A DNA stretch of 25,738 bases from JAIBJP01 sp036506175 (GCA_036506175.1 DASXSE010000093.1:1-25738); one strand, 5' to 3'. Positions 1-7,934 are shown, counted from the stretch's first letter. Numbers and translations are program-made. The notes: generated by a model not told the origin, from the letters alone.

Positions 1-414
1 CGGCAGCGTGTGGATCCCGAGCACCGGGAACGTGAAGCGGTCGACGTCGACACCGAAGTGGACCGCCACCGCGGCGGCGGCGATCATCCCGCCGAGCTTC
101 CCCCACCAGGGGAGGCCGCGGAAGTCGTCCACCATCCCGACGGCCGTGGCGAGCGCAGCCCCGAGCAGGATCCCGCGATAGGCGCCGTCGAGCTCGAGGA
201 ACGCGAGCGCCGGAATGAAGAGGCCGAGGAAAAGCGCCAGGCCGCCCAGGCGCGGGACGGCCGCCAGGTGCACACGCCGGCGCTCGACCGGCTCGTCGAC
301 GACGCCGAGGACCCGGGCCACATGCCCGACCGCGGGCGTCAGCACCAGGACGACGCCGAGCGCGACGAGAAACGCCCAGAGCACGTCCAGGTGGTCTTCG
401 AAGTTGTGGAGCAT
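1..414 (-). CDS. Polyprenyl-phosphate sugar-1-phosphate transferase (WecA/TagO/MraY superfamily), N-terminal part
   Basis: The frame starts at ATG 414 and runs off the left edge of the window, so only about 138 N-terminal residues are visible. The protein is hydrophobic with several membrane segments. It carries the superfamily pattern RRVH..VPRLGGLALF near residues 47-63 and the Asp-rich loop GMVDDFRGLPWWGKL near residues 92-106, whose two Asp residues belong to the Mg/catalytic site in this family. Such enzymes transfer a HexNAc-1-phosphate from a UDP-sugar to undecaprenyl phosphate at the inner face of the membrane, starting cell-wall glycopolymer or O-antigen synthesis. It begins 3 nt after the upp stop, so it is probably co-transcribed with glyA-upp. 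The sugar used cannot be told from this part. WecA/TagO is more likely than MraY because of the non-dcw context. Confidence 0.85.
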   Translation of the reverse strand, partial: MLHNFEDHLDVLWAFLVALGVVLVLTPAVGHVARVLGVVDEPVERRRVHLAAVPRLGGLALFLGLFIPALAFLELDGAYRGILLGAALATAVGMVDDFRGLPWWGKLGGMIAAAAVAVHFGVDVDRFTFPVLGIHTLP

Positions 415-417
415 GGC

Positions 418-1059
418 TTACTTCGTGCCGTAGAGGCGGTCGCCGGCATCCCCGAGGCCGGGGAGGATGTAGCCGCGGTCGTTCAGCTCCCGGTCGATGG
501 AGGCAACGACGATGGTGACGTCCGGGTGCTCGGCCTGGATCCGCTCGATTCCCTCCGGCGCCGCGATCAGCGCGATGAGGCGAATCGAATGGGCACCGGC
601 GCGCTTCACCGTGGCGACGGCAGCGGCAGTGGAGTTGCCGGTGGCGAGCATCGGATCGAGGAGCAGCACGTCCCGCTCCGCGATGTCCTGCGGAAGCTTC
701 ACGTAGTACTCGACCGGCTCGAGCGTCTCTTCGTTCCGGTAGAGGCCGATGAACCCGACGCGGGCTCCCGAGATCAAAGAAAGGACGCCGTCCAACATGC
801 CGACGCCGGCCCGCAGGATCGGACAGACGGCGACCTTCTTCCCGGAGATCCGCTGCGCGGTCATCCGTTCGAGCGGCGTCTCGATCTCCACGTCCTCGGT
901 GGCCATGTCCTTCGTCGCCTCGTAGGTGAGGAGAAGGGTCAGCTCGTCGACGAGCTGGCGGAAGACCTGCGTCGGCGTCGTCTGGTCCCGGAGCAGGCCG
1001 AGCTTGTGCTGGACGAGCGGGTGGTCGACGACGACGACCTTCTCCGTGGTCACGCTCAT
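418..1059 (-). CDS. upp: Uracil phosphoribosyltransferase
   Basis: Cytosolic pyrimidine salvage enzyme converting uracil and PRPP to UMP and pyrophosphate. The protein has 213 residues, close to the usual length of about 208. The PRPP-binding loop is seen at residues 132-147 (LLLDPMLATGNSTAAA), and the C-terminal uracil-binding segment GYILPGLGDAGDRLYGTK is intact. The start ATG (1059-1057) overlaps the glyA stop TGA as ATGA, so translation is likely coupled to glyA. The 3-nt gap to the following transferase gene suggests a three-gene operon glyA-upp-transferase. No anomaly is seen. Confidence 0.97.
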   Translation of the reverse strand: MSVTTEKVVVVDHPLVQHKLGLLRDQTTPTQVFRQLVDELTLLLTYEATKDMATEDVEIETPLERMTAQRISGKKVAVCPILRAGVGMLDGVLSLISGARVGFIGLYRNEETLEPVEYYVKLPQDIAERDVLLLDPMLATGNSTAAAVATVKRAGAHSIRLIALIAAPEGIERIQAEHPDVTIVVASIDRELNDRGYILPGLGDAGDRLYGTK

Positions 1060-2351
1060 GCGGTCGTGTACGCGGGGTAGCCGCGGAAGCCCGGGTAGAG
1101 CGGGTGCTTCGCGCAGAGGGCCTCGCTGCGGGGGGTCAGCGAAGCAGTGTCGGCGTCTCCCGCGAGCGCGCCGGCGATGATGGCCCCGACCTCACGCATG
1201 TCCTCCTCTTCGAAGCCGCGCATGGTGACAGCCGGCGTCCCGAGGCGCACACCGGAGGCTTCCATCGGGGGCCGCTCGTCGAACGGAACCGTGTTGCGGT
1301 TGGCCGTGATCTTGACTTCGTGCAGGCGCTCTTCTGCCGCCTTGCCCGTCCAGTCGCTCCTGCGCAGGTCCATCTGCATGAGGTGGGTGTCGGTCCCACC
1401 CGTGAGGATGTCGAGCCCGCTCTCCAGGAGCGCGTCCGCGAGGGCGTCCGCATTCGCCCTGATCTGTGTCTGGTAGGCCCGAAACGGCTCCGAGGCAGCG
1501 ATCTTGAAGCACGTGGCCTTCGCCGAGATGACGTGCAGGAGCGGCCCGCCCTGCATGCCCGGGAAGACGGCCTTGTCGAGCGCCTGGGCATGCTCTGCCT
1601 TGCAGAGGATGAAGCCCGAGCGCGGCCCCGCGAGGGTCTTGTGTGTCGTCGAAGTGACGAAGTCGCAGTGCGGCGTCGGGTTCGGATGGAGCCCCGCCGC
1701 CACGAGCCCCGCGAAGTGAGCCATGTCACAGAGGAGAAGGGCGCCGACCTCGTCGGCGATCTCCCTGAAGCGCTCCGCCTCGATTCGCCGAGGGTACGCC
1801 GAGCCACCGCAGACGATCAGCTTCGGCCGGCTCTCCTTCGCCAGCTTGTGTACCTCGTCGAAGTCGATCAGGTAGGACTTGCGGTCGACTCCGTAGCCGA
1901 CGACGTTGTAGAGCTTTCCGGAGAAATTGACCTTGAGGCCGTGGGTGAGATGGCCTCCGTGGTCGAGGCGCATGGCGAGGATCGTGTCGCCCGGCTCCAG
2001 GCAGCTGAAGTAGACGCCCATGTTCGTCTGCGCGCCCGCATGAGGCTGGACGTTGGCGTGCTCGGCGCCGAAGAGCTCCTTCGCGCGGTCGATGGCCAGC
2101 TGCTCGATCTCGTCCACGACCTCACAGCCACCGTAGTAGCGGCGTCCCGGATAACCCTCCGCATATTTGTTCGTCGGAACGCTGCCGACCGCTTCGAGGA
2201 TGCTCGGCCAGGTGAAGTTCTCCGAGGCGATGAGCTCGATCTGGCCGCGCTGCCGTTCGAGCTCGCGGCCGATCAGCTCCGCGGTCTCGGGATCGATGTC
2301 GGCGAGCAGGGCTTCACGGAGCTCCTGGAAGGTCCCCTGTGCGATCGCCAC
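1056..2351 (-). CDS. glyA: Serine hydroxymethyltransferase
   Basis: PLP enzyme interconverting serine plus tetrahydrofolate with glycine plus 5,10-methylene-THF, the main supply of one-carbon units. It has 431 residues, the normal length. The PLP lysine is K238 in STTHKTLAGPRSG. The N-terminal ELIASENF motif, the YAEGYPGRRYYGG substrate loop (residues 63-75) and the LCDMAHFAGL segment are all present. The start used is GTG at 2351-2349. There is no clear Shine-Dalgarno sequence just upstream, and no other in-frame start fits the family N-terminus better. It is the first gene of glyA-upp-transferase; its promoter should lie in the 74 bp shared with the divergent small membrane ORF. Confidence 0.97.
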   Translation of the reverse strand: MAIAQGTFQELREALLADIDPETAELIGRELERQRGQIELIASENFTWPSILEAVGSVPTNKYAEGYPGRRYYGGCEVVDEIEQLAIDRAKELFGAEHANVQPHAGAQTNMGVYFSCLEPGDTILAMRLDHGGHLTHGLKVNFSGKLYNVVGYGVDRKSYLIDFDEVHKLAKESRPKLIVCGGSAYPRRIEAERFREIADEVGALLLCDMAHFAGLVAAGLHPNPTPHCDFVTSTTHKTLAGPRSGFILCKAEHAQALDKAVFPGMQGGPLLHVISAKATCFKIAASEPFRAYQTQIRANADALADALLESGLDILTGGTDTHLMQMDLRRSDWTGKAAEERLHEVKITANRNTVPFDERPPMEASGVRLGTPAVTMRGFEEEDMREVGAIIAGALAGDADTASLTPRSEALCAKHPLYPGFRGYPAYTTA

Positions 2352-2415
2352 GTTGCCAGCTTAGTCCGTCGAGCGGCCCGCCAGCCCCGTAACTCGGCTT
2401 GGTGTTTGTGCGTTG

Positions 2416-2439
2416 ATGGAGGACAATGGGCCCCTCCAT
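2416..2439. promoter_or_regulatory. Inverted repeat covering the RBS of the small plus-strand ORF
   Basis: ATGGAGG (2416-2422) and CCTCCAT (2433-2439) form a perfect 7-bp inverted repeat with a 10-nt loop. The left arm contains the GGAGG ribosome-binding site and the loop contains the ATG at 2426, so in the mRNA the stem would sequester both. It lies in the short divergent gap upstream of glyA and could instead be a DNA operator. A chance repeat is possible. Confidence 0.35.
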
Positions 2440-2731
2440 GGTCGCGATTGCCCTTCTCGCGAGCCTCATCCTGATTCCGCTCGGGCGCGAATACGTCGAC
2501 CTGCGCACGCGGTTCGGACTGTCTCGTGGAGTCGCGCTTGCGACGACGTCGCTCGTCTTTCCGGCGTTCGCGGCCGCAACGATGCTCGCGTCACCGCTGG
2601 CCGCCCATCCTGTCGTCCAGTGGACGACGATCGTGGCGACGACCCTTGTGGTCTACTCGCTGGCCGCGCGCGCGATCGCGTCGAGCGCGTTTGCGGTCGG
2701 AACCGCCCCCTCGCGCAGAACGCGCGGCTGA
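2426..2731 (+). CDS. Small hypothetical membrane protein (101 aa)
   Basis: I do not recognise a family. The predicted protein has three hydrophobic stretches, at about residues 5-19, 35-58 and 63-83. They are separated by charged or polar loops such as GREYVDLRTRFGLSR, and the protein ends in a basic tail. This alternation is typical of a small integral membrane protein and unlike the Arg/Pro-rich translations of antisense frames in this DNA. A GGAGG lies 3 nt before ATG 2426, which is tight; a second ATG at 2438 is also possible. The last 79 nt overlap the 3' end of tsaC on the other strand, so the C-terminal tail may not be meaningful. It is divergent from glyA. Function unknown. Confidence 0.5.
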   Translation: MGPSMVAIALLASLILIPLGREYVDLRTRFGLSRGVALATTSLVFPAFAAATMLASPLAAHPVVQWTTIVATTLVVYSLAARAIASSAFAVGTAPSRRTRG

Positions 2732-3258
2732 GCACCGGTCAGGTCGACGACCGTCGAAGGAGTTCCGGGCAGCTCGCCCGCGTCGAGCAGCGCTCCGGCT
2801 GCGCTCCAGATCGCTTCCGGAACGTCGCCCAGACGGCTGGGGTCGCGACCGCCGTGGACGTTGGCGCTCGTCGCCGCAACCGCGCCCACGCGGTCGAGAA
2901 CGGTCTTCGTCTCGGCGGGAAGCTCGGGCACGCGGATCCCGATCGTGTCCGGATTGGAGCCGGTGAGCCAGCGGAAGCGCCGGGCGGGATTTTGAAGGAT
3001 GAACGTGTACGGCCCCGGCAGCAGCGCCCGCGCGAGCACTGCGGCTCTGCCACGCAGCTCGGGAACGGCGTCCAGGATGACGTCGAGATCCGCGGCCAGA
3101 AGCGCGATCGGCATCCCGTCAGGCCTGCCTTTTAGGCGGATGAGCCGTTCGACCGGCCGCTCGTGGTAGGCGTCCGTGCAGAGCCCGTAGACGGTGTCGG
3201 TCGGCAGGACGACCGGCTGACCTGCCCGGAGCGCGATGACGGCTTCCTCTACTCCCAT
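2653..3258 (-). CDS. tsaC: L-threonylcarbamoyladenylate synthase (Sua5/YrdC/YwlC family)
   Basis: Makes threonylcarbamoyl-AMP from threonine, bicarbonate and ATP, the first step of the t6A37 modification of ANN-decoding tRNAs. The 201-residue single YrdC domain matches the short TsaC form without the Sua5 extension. The nucleotide/threonine pocket motifs are visible: LPTDTVYGL near the N-terminus, LIRLKGRPDGMPIALL, and the ATSAN segment. The chosen start is ATG 3258 (MGVEEAVIAL), which fits the family; the frame stays open upstream but there runs inside prmC in another phase. It overlaps the prmC end by 10 nt, so prfA-prmC-tsaC is very likely one operon. The 3' end overlaps the convergent small membrane ORF. 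Confidence 0.94.
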   Translation of the reverse strand: MGVEEAVIALRAGQPVVLPTDTVYGLCTDAYHERPVERLIRLKGRPDGMPIALLAADLDVILDAVPELRGRAAVLARALLPGPYTFILQNPARRFRWLTGSNPDTIGIRVPELPAETKTVLDRVGAVAATSANVHGGRDPSRLGDVPEAIWSAAGALLDAGELPGTPSTVVDLTGAQPRVLREGAVPTANALDAIARAASE

Positions 3259-4076
3259 CGGCCCTCGACGATCCGCTCGCGCCCGGCGGGGTCGAGCCCT
3301 TTCCCCACGCGGCAATAGCCGAGCTCTTCGAGGTCGTCCGCGAGCGCACTTGCTTGCCCGTCGCCGCACTCGAGCACGAGCCAGCCCCCGGTCTCGAGGA
3401 CGCCGCGCGCCTGGCCGGCGATCTCCCTCCCGACCCCCACGCCCACGAGCGCCTCGCGCGGCTCGTACAGGCGGATCTCAGGCTGCAGGCCTTTGTATTC
3501 CTCCGGCGACACGTACGGCGGATTCGAAACCACCAGGTCGAAGGGCCCCTTGATCCCGGCGAGCAAGTCACCCTGCCGGAGCTCGACCCGGCCGTTGACT
3601 CCCGCGAGCGTGAGATTTCGCTGCGCCACCTCGAGCGCGCCCGCGGACCTGTCCACGGCGAGCACGTTTGCGCCGGGGTGCTCGTCGGCCAGCGCGAGCG
3701 CGATCGCCCCCGAGCCGGCGCCGATGTCGAGCACTCGAGGCTCAGCGAGATCGCGCAGGTGCTCGAGACAGCGCTCCACGAGGACCTCCGTCTCGGGGCG
3801 CGGCACGAGCACGCGACGGTCGAGCTCGAGCGTCAGCCGTCGAAAACCCCACTCGCCCAGAACGTATGCCAATGGCTCCCTCTTTCGTCTCCGGTCGACC
3901 AGCGTCTGGAGAAGATCGAGCTGGTCATCCGTCAACTCGTCGTTCGAGGCGTAGAGCTCGCTCCGCCGGAGACCGGCGACATGAGCGACAAGGATCTCGG
4001 CGTCGACCCGCGGCGAAGGGACACCGCTCTCGCGGAGATCATGCGCGACCCCGCGCACCGTATCGAGCGGGGTCAC
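3249..4076 (-). CDS. prmC: Peptide chain release factor N5-glutamine methyltransferase
   Basis: SAM-dependent methyltransferase that methylates the GGQ glutamine of release factors 1 and 2. It has 275 residues, a normal length. The N-terminal helical domain is followed by a Rossmann methyltransferase domain with the SAM loop VLDIGAGSGAIAL (about residues 115-127) and the catalytic NPPY at 185-188, which binds the Gln side chain. The start is GTG 4076-4074, overlapping the prfA stop as GTGA, which implies coupled translation with its own substrate gene prfA. This is the conserved bacterial prfA-prmC pairing. Confidence 0.96.
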   Translation of the reverse strand: MTPLDTVRGVAHDLRESGVPSPRVDAEILVAHVAGLRRSELYASNDELTDDQLDLLQTLVDRRRKREPLAYVLGEWGFRRLTLELDRRVLVPRPETEVLVERCLEHLRDLAEPRVLDIGAGSGAIALALADEHPGANVLAVDRSAGALEVAQRNLTLAGVNGRVELRQGDLLAGIKGPFDLVVSNPPYVSPEEYKGLQPEIRLYEPREALVGVGVGREIAGQARGVLETGGWLVLECGDGQASALADDLEELGYCRVGKGLDPAGRERIVEGRWE

Positions 4077-5128
4077 GCGGCCGCGGCGTCGTCGAGACTC
4101 TGGCGGCGTTCCTCTGCGGCCAGAGCCTCCGTGAACTCGTCGAGGTCTCCCTCCACGATCCGGTCGAGACGCTTGATCGTGAGGTTGACCCGGTGGTCGG
4201 TCACCCGGTTGTCGGGATAGTTGTAGGTGCGGATCTTCTCCGCCCGCTCGCCACGCCCGATCTGTGAGCGCCGCGTGGCCGAGAGCTCGTCCTCCTGGCG
4301 CTGGCGCTCGAGCTCGAGCAGCCTCGCGCGCAGGACGCGCAGCGCCTTCTGCTTGTTCTGCAGCTGCGATTTCTCGTCCTGCATGGCCACGACGAGCCCC
4401 GTAGGGAGGTGGGTGACGCGGACCGCGGAGTCCGTCGTGTTGACGCTCTGTCCTCCGGGGCCCGTCGAGCGATAGACGTCCACCTTGAGGTCATTGGGGT
4501 CGATCTCGACCTCGACCTCTTCCGCCTCCGGCATGACCGCCACAGTTGCGGTCGAAGTGTGGATCCGTCCCTGTGACTCCGTGGCCGGGACACGCTGGAC
4601 GCGGTGGGTCCCGCCCTCCCACTTGAAGACGGAGTAGGCGCCTTCCCCGTTGATCTCGAGCGTGATCTCGTTGTAGCCGCCGGCCTCGCTCGGGTTCGAT
4701 CCCAGCACCTCCCATTTGAAGCCGCGGCGCTCCGCGTAGCGGGTCAGCATGCGAAAGAGGTCGCCGGCCCAGATGGCCCCCTCATCGCCGCCGGCACCCT
4801 TGCGGATCTCGACGATGACGTCCTTGGCGTCGTTCGGATCGGTCTCGACGAGTGCCAGCTTCAGCTCTTCCTCGAGCTCGCCGAGGCGCGCCTCGAGCTC
4901 GGGGACGAGGTCGCGCAGCTCGCCGTCCGAGCGCGCTGCTTCGAGATCGTCACGGGTCGAGCGCCAATCTTCTGCCAGCTTGTGGGCGCCCTCGAGATCC
5001 TTCAGTCGCCGTCCGGCTTCGGCGGCCGCGTGCCGGTCGGAGAAAACGGCAGGGTCCGACATGCGCTCCTGCGCCTCCGCATACGAGCGCTCGAGCTCGT
5101 CGACCAGGTTTTCCATCGAGTTCGGCAC
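4073..5128 (-). CDS. prfA: Peptide chain release factor 1
   Basis: Recognises UAA and UAG in the ribosomal A site and triggers peptide release. The 351-residue protein has the anticodon-like PAT tripeptide at 181-183, diagnostic for RF1 as opposed to the SPF of RF2, and the catalytic GGQ at 225-227 in RSTGPGGQSVNTTDSA. The start is ATG 5128; ATG 5116 (MENLVDEL) is an equally good start by family alignment. It heads prfA-prmC-tsaC and is divergent from the GFA-family gene, with only 35 bp between the starts. The promoter must lie in that gap or overlap the neighbour. Confidence 0.97.
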   Translation of the reverse strand: MPNSMENLVDELERSYAEAQERMSDPAVFSDRHAAAEAGRRLKDLEGAHKLAEDWRSTRDDLEAARSDGELRDLVPELEARLGELEEELKLALVETDPNDAKDVIVEIRKGAGGDEGAIWAGDLFRMLTRYAERRGFKWEVLGSNPSEAGGYNEITLEINGEGAYSVFKWEGGTHRVQRVPATESQGRIHTSTATVAVMPEAEEVEVEIDPNDLKVDVYRSTGPGGQSVNTTDSAVRVTHLPTGLVVAMQDEKSQLQNKQKALRVLRARLLELERQRQEDELSATRRSQIGRGERAEKIRTYNYPDNRVTDHRVNLTIKRLDRIVEGDLDEFTEALAAEERRQSLDDAAAA

Positions 5129-5163
5129 CGAGGTCAGGATAGCCCGGACGTAGACTGCCAGCC

Positions 5164-5583
5164 GTGGCCGAAACGATCACAGGCGGGTGCCTCTGCGGCG
5201 CGGTGCGCTTCGAGGTCACGCAGCCGTTCGTCCGCTCGAGCCACTGCCATTGCTCCCGCTGCCGCAGGCACTCGGGCACCTTCGGGCTGACAATGGTGCG
5301 CGTGCCCCGTGATGGATTCCGTCTCCTCTCCGGAGAGGAGTCAATCCGCGTCTACCGACCGGCCGAAGGTGCCGCCGTGAAGGCGTTCTGCGAAGTCTGC
5401 GGCTCGAGTCTCTTCGGCGCCTGGTGGCCGGAAGGCGACGAGATCTCGATCCGGATCGGCGTTCTCGACGGCGAGCCCGGGATCCGGCCGCAGTTCCACA
5501 CGTACGTCGACTCGCGGGCACCCTGGGACGAGCTTCCCGACGACGGCCTACCTCGGTACTCGGAAGGCGCTCCGAGCCAATAG
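5164..5583 (+). CDS. GFA/CENP-V-domain zinc protein
   Basis: A 139-residue single-domain protein of the Mss4-like GFA family (the fold of glutathione-dependent formaldehyde-activating enzyme and CENP-V). Zinc-ligand cysteines are all present: GCLCGAV (C9, C11), CHCSRC (C28, C30, C33) and FCEVCGS (C76, C79). The start is GTG 5164. Members of this family bind two zinc ions; true formaldehyde/glutathione activity is proven for few, so no substrate is assigned. It is an isolated plus-strand gene between the prfA operon and a repeat element, and looks like an accessory insertion in an otherwise conserved neighbourhood. Confidence 0.88.
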   Translation: MAETITGGCLCGAVRFEVTQPFVRSSHCHCSRCRRHSGTFGLTMVRVPRDGFRLLSGEESIRVYRPAEGAAVKAFCEVCGSSLFGAWWPEGDEISIRIGVLDGEPGIRPQFHTYVDSRAPWDELPDDGLPRYSEGAPSQ

Positions 5584-5601
5584 CCAGCCGCTCTGGGGCC
5601 G

Positions 5602-5774
5602 CCTAGCTAGGCCTCTGGTCGGCGGGCTTCAGTCGGGCAAGCCCGACTTTGCCGGGCCTGACGCCGCTCGCGGCAGGATCCTCCACGAGCTCGCCCTCGC
5701 CGTACTACAGATGTACTGCCTCGGGCTCGCTCGCTGGGCTCCTTTGCGAGCAGTGTCCCAGCGACCTAGCTAGG
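5602..5774. repeat. 173-bp palindrome-rich element with terminal inverted repeats
   Basis: Both ends carry the 10-bp palindrome CCTAGCTAGG (5602-5611 and 5765-5774). Reading inward from each end the similarity continues (CCTCTGG on the left, TCGCTGG on the right), so about 15 of 17 bases form terminal inverted repeats. Inside are the perfect hairpin AGTCGGGC-AA-GCCCGACT (5631-5648), GCCGC-TC-GCGGC, the palindrome AGGATCCT, an imperfect long stem whose GTAC-ended arms flank TACAGAT (about 5683-5731), and CGCTGGG/CCCAGCG near the right end. It contains no convincing coding frame. It fills the gap between the convergent GFA gene and DUF1385 gene and could be a REP/MITE-like dispersed repeat, a structured RNA or a bidirectional terminator. 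Confidence 0.6.
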
Positions 5775-5801
5775 ACGGTCCCGGTTTCGCCAATCCCTCA
5801 G

Positions 5802-6716
5802 CTAAGCCATCACTTCGACTTTTCGCTCCTCGGGGGTAATCCGGCCTTCGAGGCGGAGCACCTCCCGGAGCGCGCGGATGGAGACCTCGATCTGGTCGAG
5901 ACTGGGCTCACGCGTGGTCAGGCGCTGAAGCCACAGGCCCGGCGCGAGGACCCAGCGCAAGATCGTGTTCTGAGAGTGCTTGCCGGCGAAACGGATGATC
6001 TCGTAGGCGATGCCCGCGATCACGGGGAGCAACAGGATCCGCGTCGCGATCAGCCAGTACCAAGCGGGCCGCCCAAAGAACGCGAAGACGAAGATCGCGA
6101 CCACCATCACGTAGAGGAGGAACGCCGTCCCGCAGCGGACGTGCAGCAGGCTGTGCCGAGCGACGCGCTCAGGCTCGAGCTCCTCGCCCGCCTCGTACGC
6201 GTTGATCGCCTTGTGCTCGGCGGCGTGGTACTGGAAGACCCGCTTCAGGTCGGGGAGGAAGGAGATCAGGACCAGGTACGCGACGAAGATCGTCACCCGC
6301 ACCAGGCCCTCCACGACCACGAACGCGCCGGTCGACTCGATCGGCAGCCAGTTCGTGATCAGCGCCGGCGAGACCTTGAAGAGCAGGAGCGCGAACCCGA
6401 TCGCGATACCAAATGCGAAGAGGAGCTGGCCCCGCGTCAACTCGGTCTGCACCTCGCCGTCGTCGCCTTCCTGCTGCGACGCGTAGTTGGCGGAGATGGC
6501 CAGCGCGCGAAAACCGATGGCGAGCGACTCGCCGAGCGCGACGACGCCGCGCACGATCGGGATCCGCAGCCAGCGGTGGCGGAGGAGAATCGAGGCGATC
6601 GGACGGTTGACTTCGGCGATGTTGCCGTCCGGCTTGCGCACAGCCACCGACCAAGCCGAGGGGCCGCGCATCATCACGCCCTCGAGGACCGCCTGCCCTC
6701 CTATGGGTTGGCTCAT
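5802..6716 (-). CDS. DUF1385 family membrane protein (YqhQ-like)
   Basis: A 304-residue protein with the family's N-terminal signature GGQAVLEGVMMRGP (residues 6-19) and the central HAAEHKAINAYE motif, rich in His and Glu and possibly metal binding. Hydrophobic segments are clear near residues 100-150 and 200-245, so it is an integral membrane protein. The molecular function of the family is not established. It begins 4 nt after the rpmE stop. The rpmE-DUF1385-prfA-prmC neighbourhood recurs in Gram-positive genomes, which suggests a housekeeping link to translation or growth. In this window prfA lies beyond the GFA gene and the repeat. Confidence 0.9.
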   Translation of the reverse strand: MSQPIGGQAVLEGVMMRGPSAWSVAVRKPDGNIAEVNRPIASILLRHRWLRIPIVRGVVALGESLAIGFRALAISANYASQQEGDDGEVQTELTRGQLLFAFGIAIGFALLLFKVSPALITNWLPIESTGAFVVVEGLVRVTIFVAYLVLISFLPDLKRVFQYHAAEHKAINAYEAGEELEPERVARHSLLHVRCGTAFLLYVMVVAIFVFAFFGRPAWYWLIATRILLLPVIAGIAYEIIRFAGKHSQNTILRWVLAPGLWLQRLTTREPSLDQIEVSIRALREVLRLEGRITPEERKVEVMA

Positions 6717-6720
6717 TCCT

Positions 6721-6936
6721 CTACGAAGATGCCTTGCCGGCCTTCTCGAGCCGGCGCTGGAAGCGCTCCACGCGTCCGCCCGTGTCGACGAGCTTCTGCT
6801 TGCCGGTATAGAACGGGTGGCACTCCGAGCAGATCTCGACGTGCAGCTCGGGCTTCGTGGACCGCGTCTGGAATTCGTTGCCGCACGAGCAACGGACTGT
6901 GGCGAGGACGTACTCGGGATGGATGTCTGGCTTCAT
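6721..6936 (-). CDS. rpmE: 50S ribosomal protein L31, zinc-binding form
   Basis: A 71-residue ribosomal protein with the N-terminal MKPDIHPEY typical of bL31. Four zinc ligands are present: C16 and C18 (RCSCGNEF) and C36 and C39 (ICSECHPFYTGKQ). This is the C+ form that is replaced by a Cys-less paralogue under zinc limitation in many bacteria. The ATG 6936 overlaps the stop of the threonine dehydratase gene as ATGA; the stop lies 4 nt before the DUF1385 start. The usual upstream neighbour rho is absent. No separate promoter is evident, so supply may depend on readthrough from the etf operon or on a promoter inside the dehydratase gene. Confidence 0.97.
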   Translation of the reverse strand: MKPDIHPEYVLATVRCSCGNEFQTRSTKPELHVEICSECHPFYTGKQKLVDTGGRVERFQRRLEKAGKASS

Positions 6937-7934
6937 TCTTCTTTGAGAATAGCAGCCGCGGTTTCGGCCGCTACGTTGCCTCCTGAGACAACGACCGCAA
7001 CAGTTTTTCCTTCGACGTCGGGCACCTTTCCGGCTAGCAACGCGCCGACTCCGGCGGCCGCCCCGGGCTCTGCGGCGAGCTTCGCGCGCTCGTAGAGGAA
7101 GCGAAAACCCGCGCGGACGTCGTCGTCCGTGATCAGGATCGACTCGACCCCTAGCTCGGCGCAGATCTGCCTCGGAAGCTCTCCGGCGACAGGTGCGTTG
7201 AGCGCGTCGGCAACCGATTTGGGAGCGAACTCGATCGGTTTGCCTGCTTCGAGCGCCATGTGCAGCGCAGCCGAGCCCTCGGGCTCGACGGAGACGATGC
7301 GCTTCCCGGTGAGAGCGGTGGCGATGCCGGAGACGAGCCCGCCCCCGCCGACGGGCGCGACGACGATATCGACGTCCGGCAGGTCCTTGGCGATCTCGAG
7401 ACCGACGGTCCCCTGGCCGGCGACCACCAACGGGTCGTCGAAGGGATGAACGAGGGTGCGTCCGCTCTGGCGCTGGAGCTCGCGGACGCGTGCGAACGCC
7501 TCGAGGTGATCCGCCGCCTCCTGGTCGACCGTCGCGCCGTAGCCGCGCGTTGCGGCCACCTTGAGCGGGCTCGCGTCCCGCCACGTGACCAGGAGGCAGT
7601 CGATTTCTTCTCTCGCGGACGCCCAGGCAAGCGCTTGCGCGTGGTTGCCGGCCGAAATGGAGATGACGCCATGTGCCTTCTCGTCCGCGGTCAGAGAGGC
7701 GAGCTTCGTCAGGACCCCACGCGCCTTGAACGATCCCGTCTTCTGGAAGAGCTCGGCCTTGAGGAACGTACGCCCGCCGCAACGCGCACCGAGAGTCTCG
7801 GAGGAGAGGAGCGGAGTCCGGTGCAGCCGACCGGCGATGGCGCCGGCCGCGGCTTCTACATCAACGTGTATTCGGGACCATCCCCGCCCTCGGGCGGCGT
7901 CAGGCGTCCCCCCTTCGCCGTGATGGCACCGCAT
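6933..7934 (-). CDS. ilvA: Threonine/serine ammonia-lyase, short PLP form without ACT domain
   Basis: PLP-dependent fold-type II enzyme that deaminates threonine to 2-oxobutyrate (or serine to pyruvate). The PLP lysine is K70 in KTGSFKARG. SAGNHAQ at 94-100, the phosphate-binding GGGGL at 196-200 and a late SGGNV are all present. No C-terminal ACT regulatory domain follows, so isoleucine feedback is not expected; serine racemase or serine deaminase activity is an alternative. The start is uncertain. Homology begins around IHVDVEAAAGAIAGRLHRTP, but no ATG, GTG or TTG exists there in frame. The nearest upstream is ATG 7934, which overlaps the ETF-QO gene by 79 nt and adds about 20 residues of unlikely sequence. 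Confidence 0.88.
   Translation of the reverse strand: MRCHHGEGGTPDAARGRGWSRIHVDVEAAAGAIAGRLHRTPLLSSETLGARCGGRTFLKAELFQKTGSFKARGVLTKLASLTADEKAHGVISISAGNHAQALAWASAREEIDCLLVTWRDASPLKVAATRGYGATVDQEAADHLEAFARVRELQRQSGRTLVHPFDDPLVVAGQGTVGLEIAKDLPDVDIVVAPVGGGGLVSGIATALTGKRIVSVEPEGSAALHMALEAGKPIEFAPKSVADALNAPVAGELPRQICAELGVESILITDDDVRAGFRFLYERAKLAAEPGAAAGVGALLAGKVPDVEGKTVAVVVSGGNVAAETAAAILKEE

Noticed and set aside
10..1080. Long plus-strand open frame opposite the transferase and upp genes
   Set aside because: Low-complexity charged translation spanning two real minus-strand genes and their junction; no family features.
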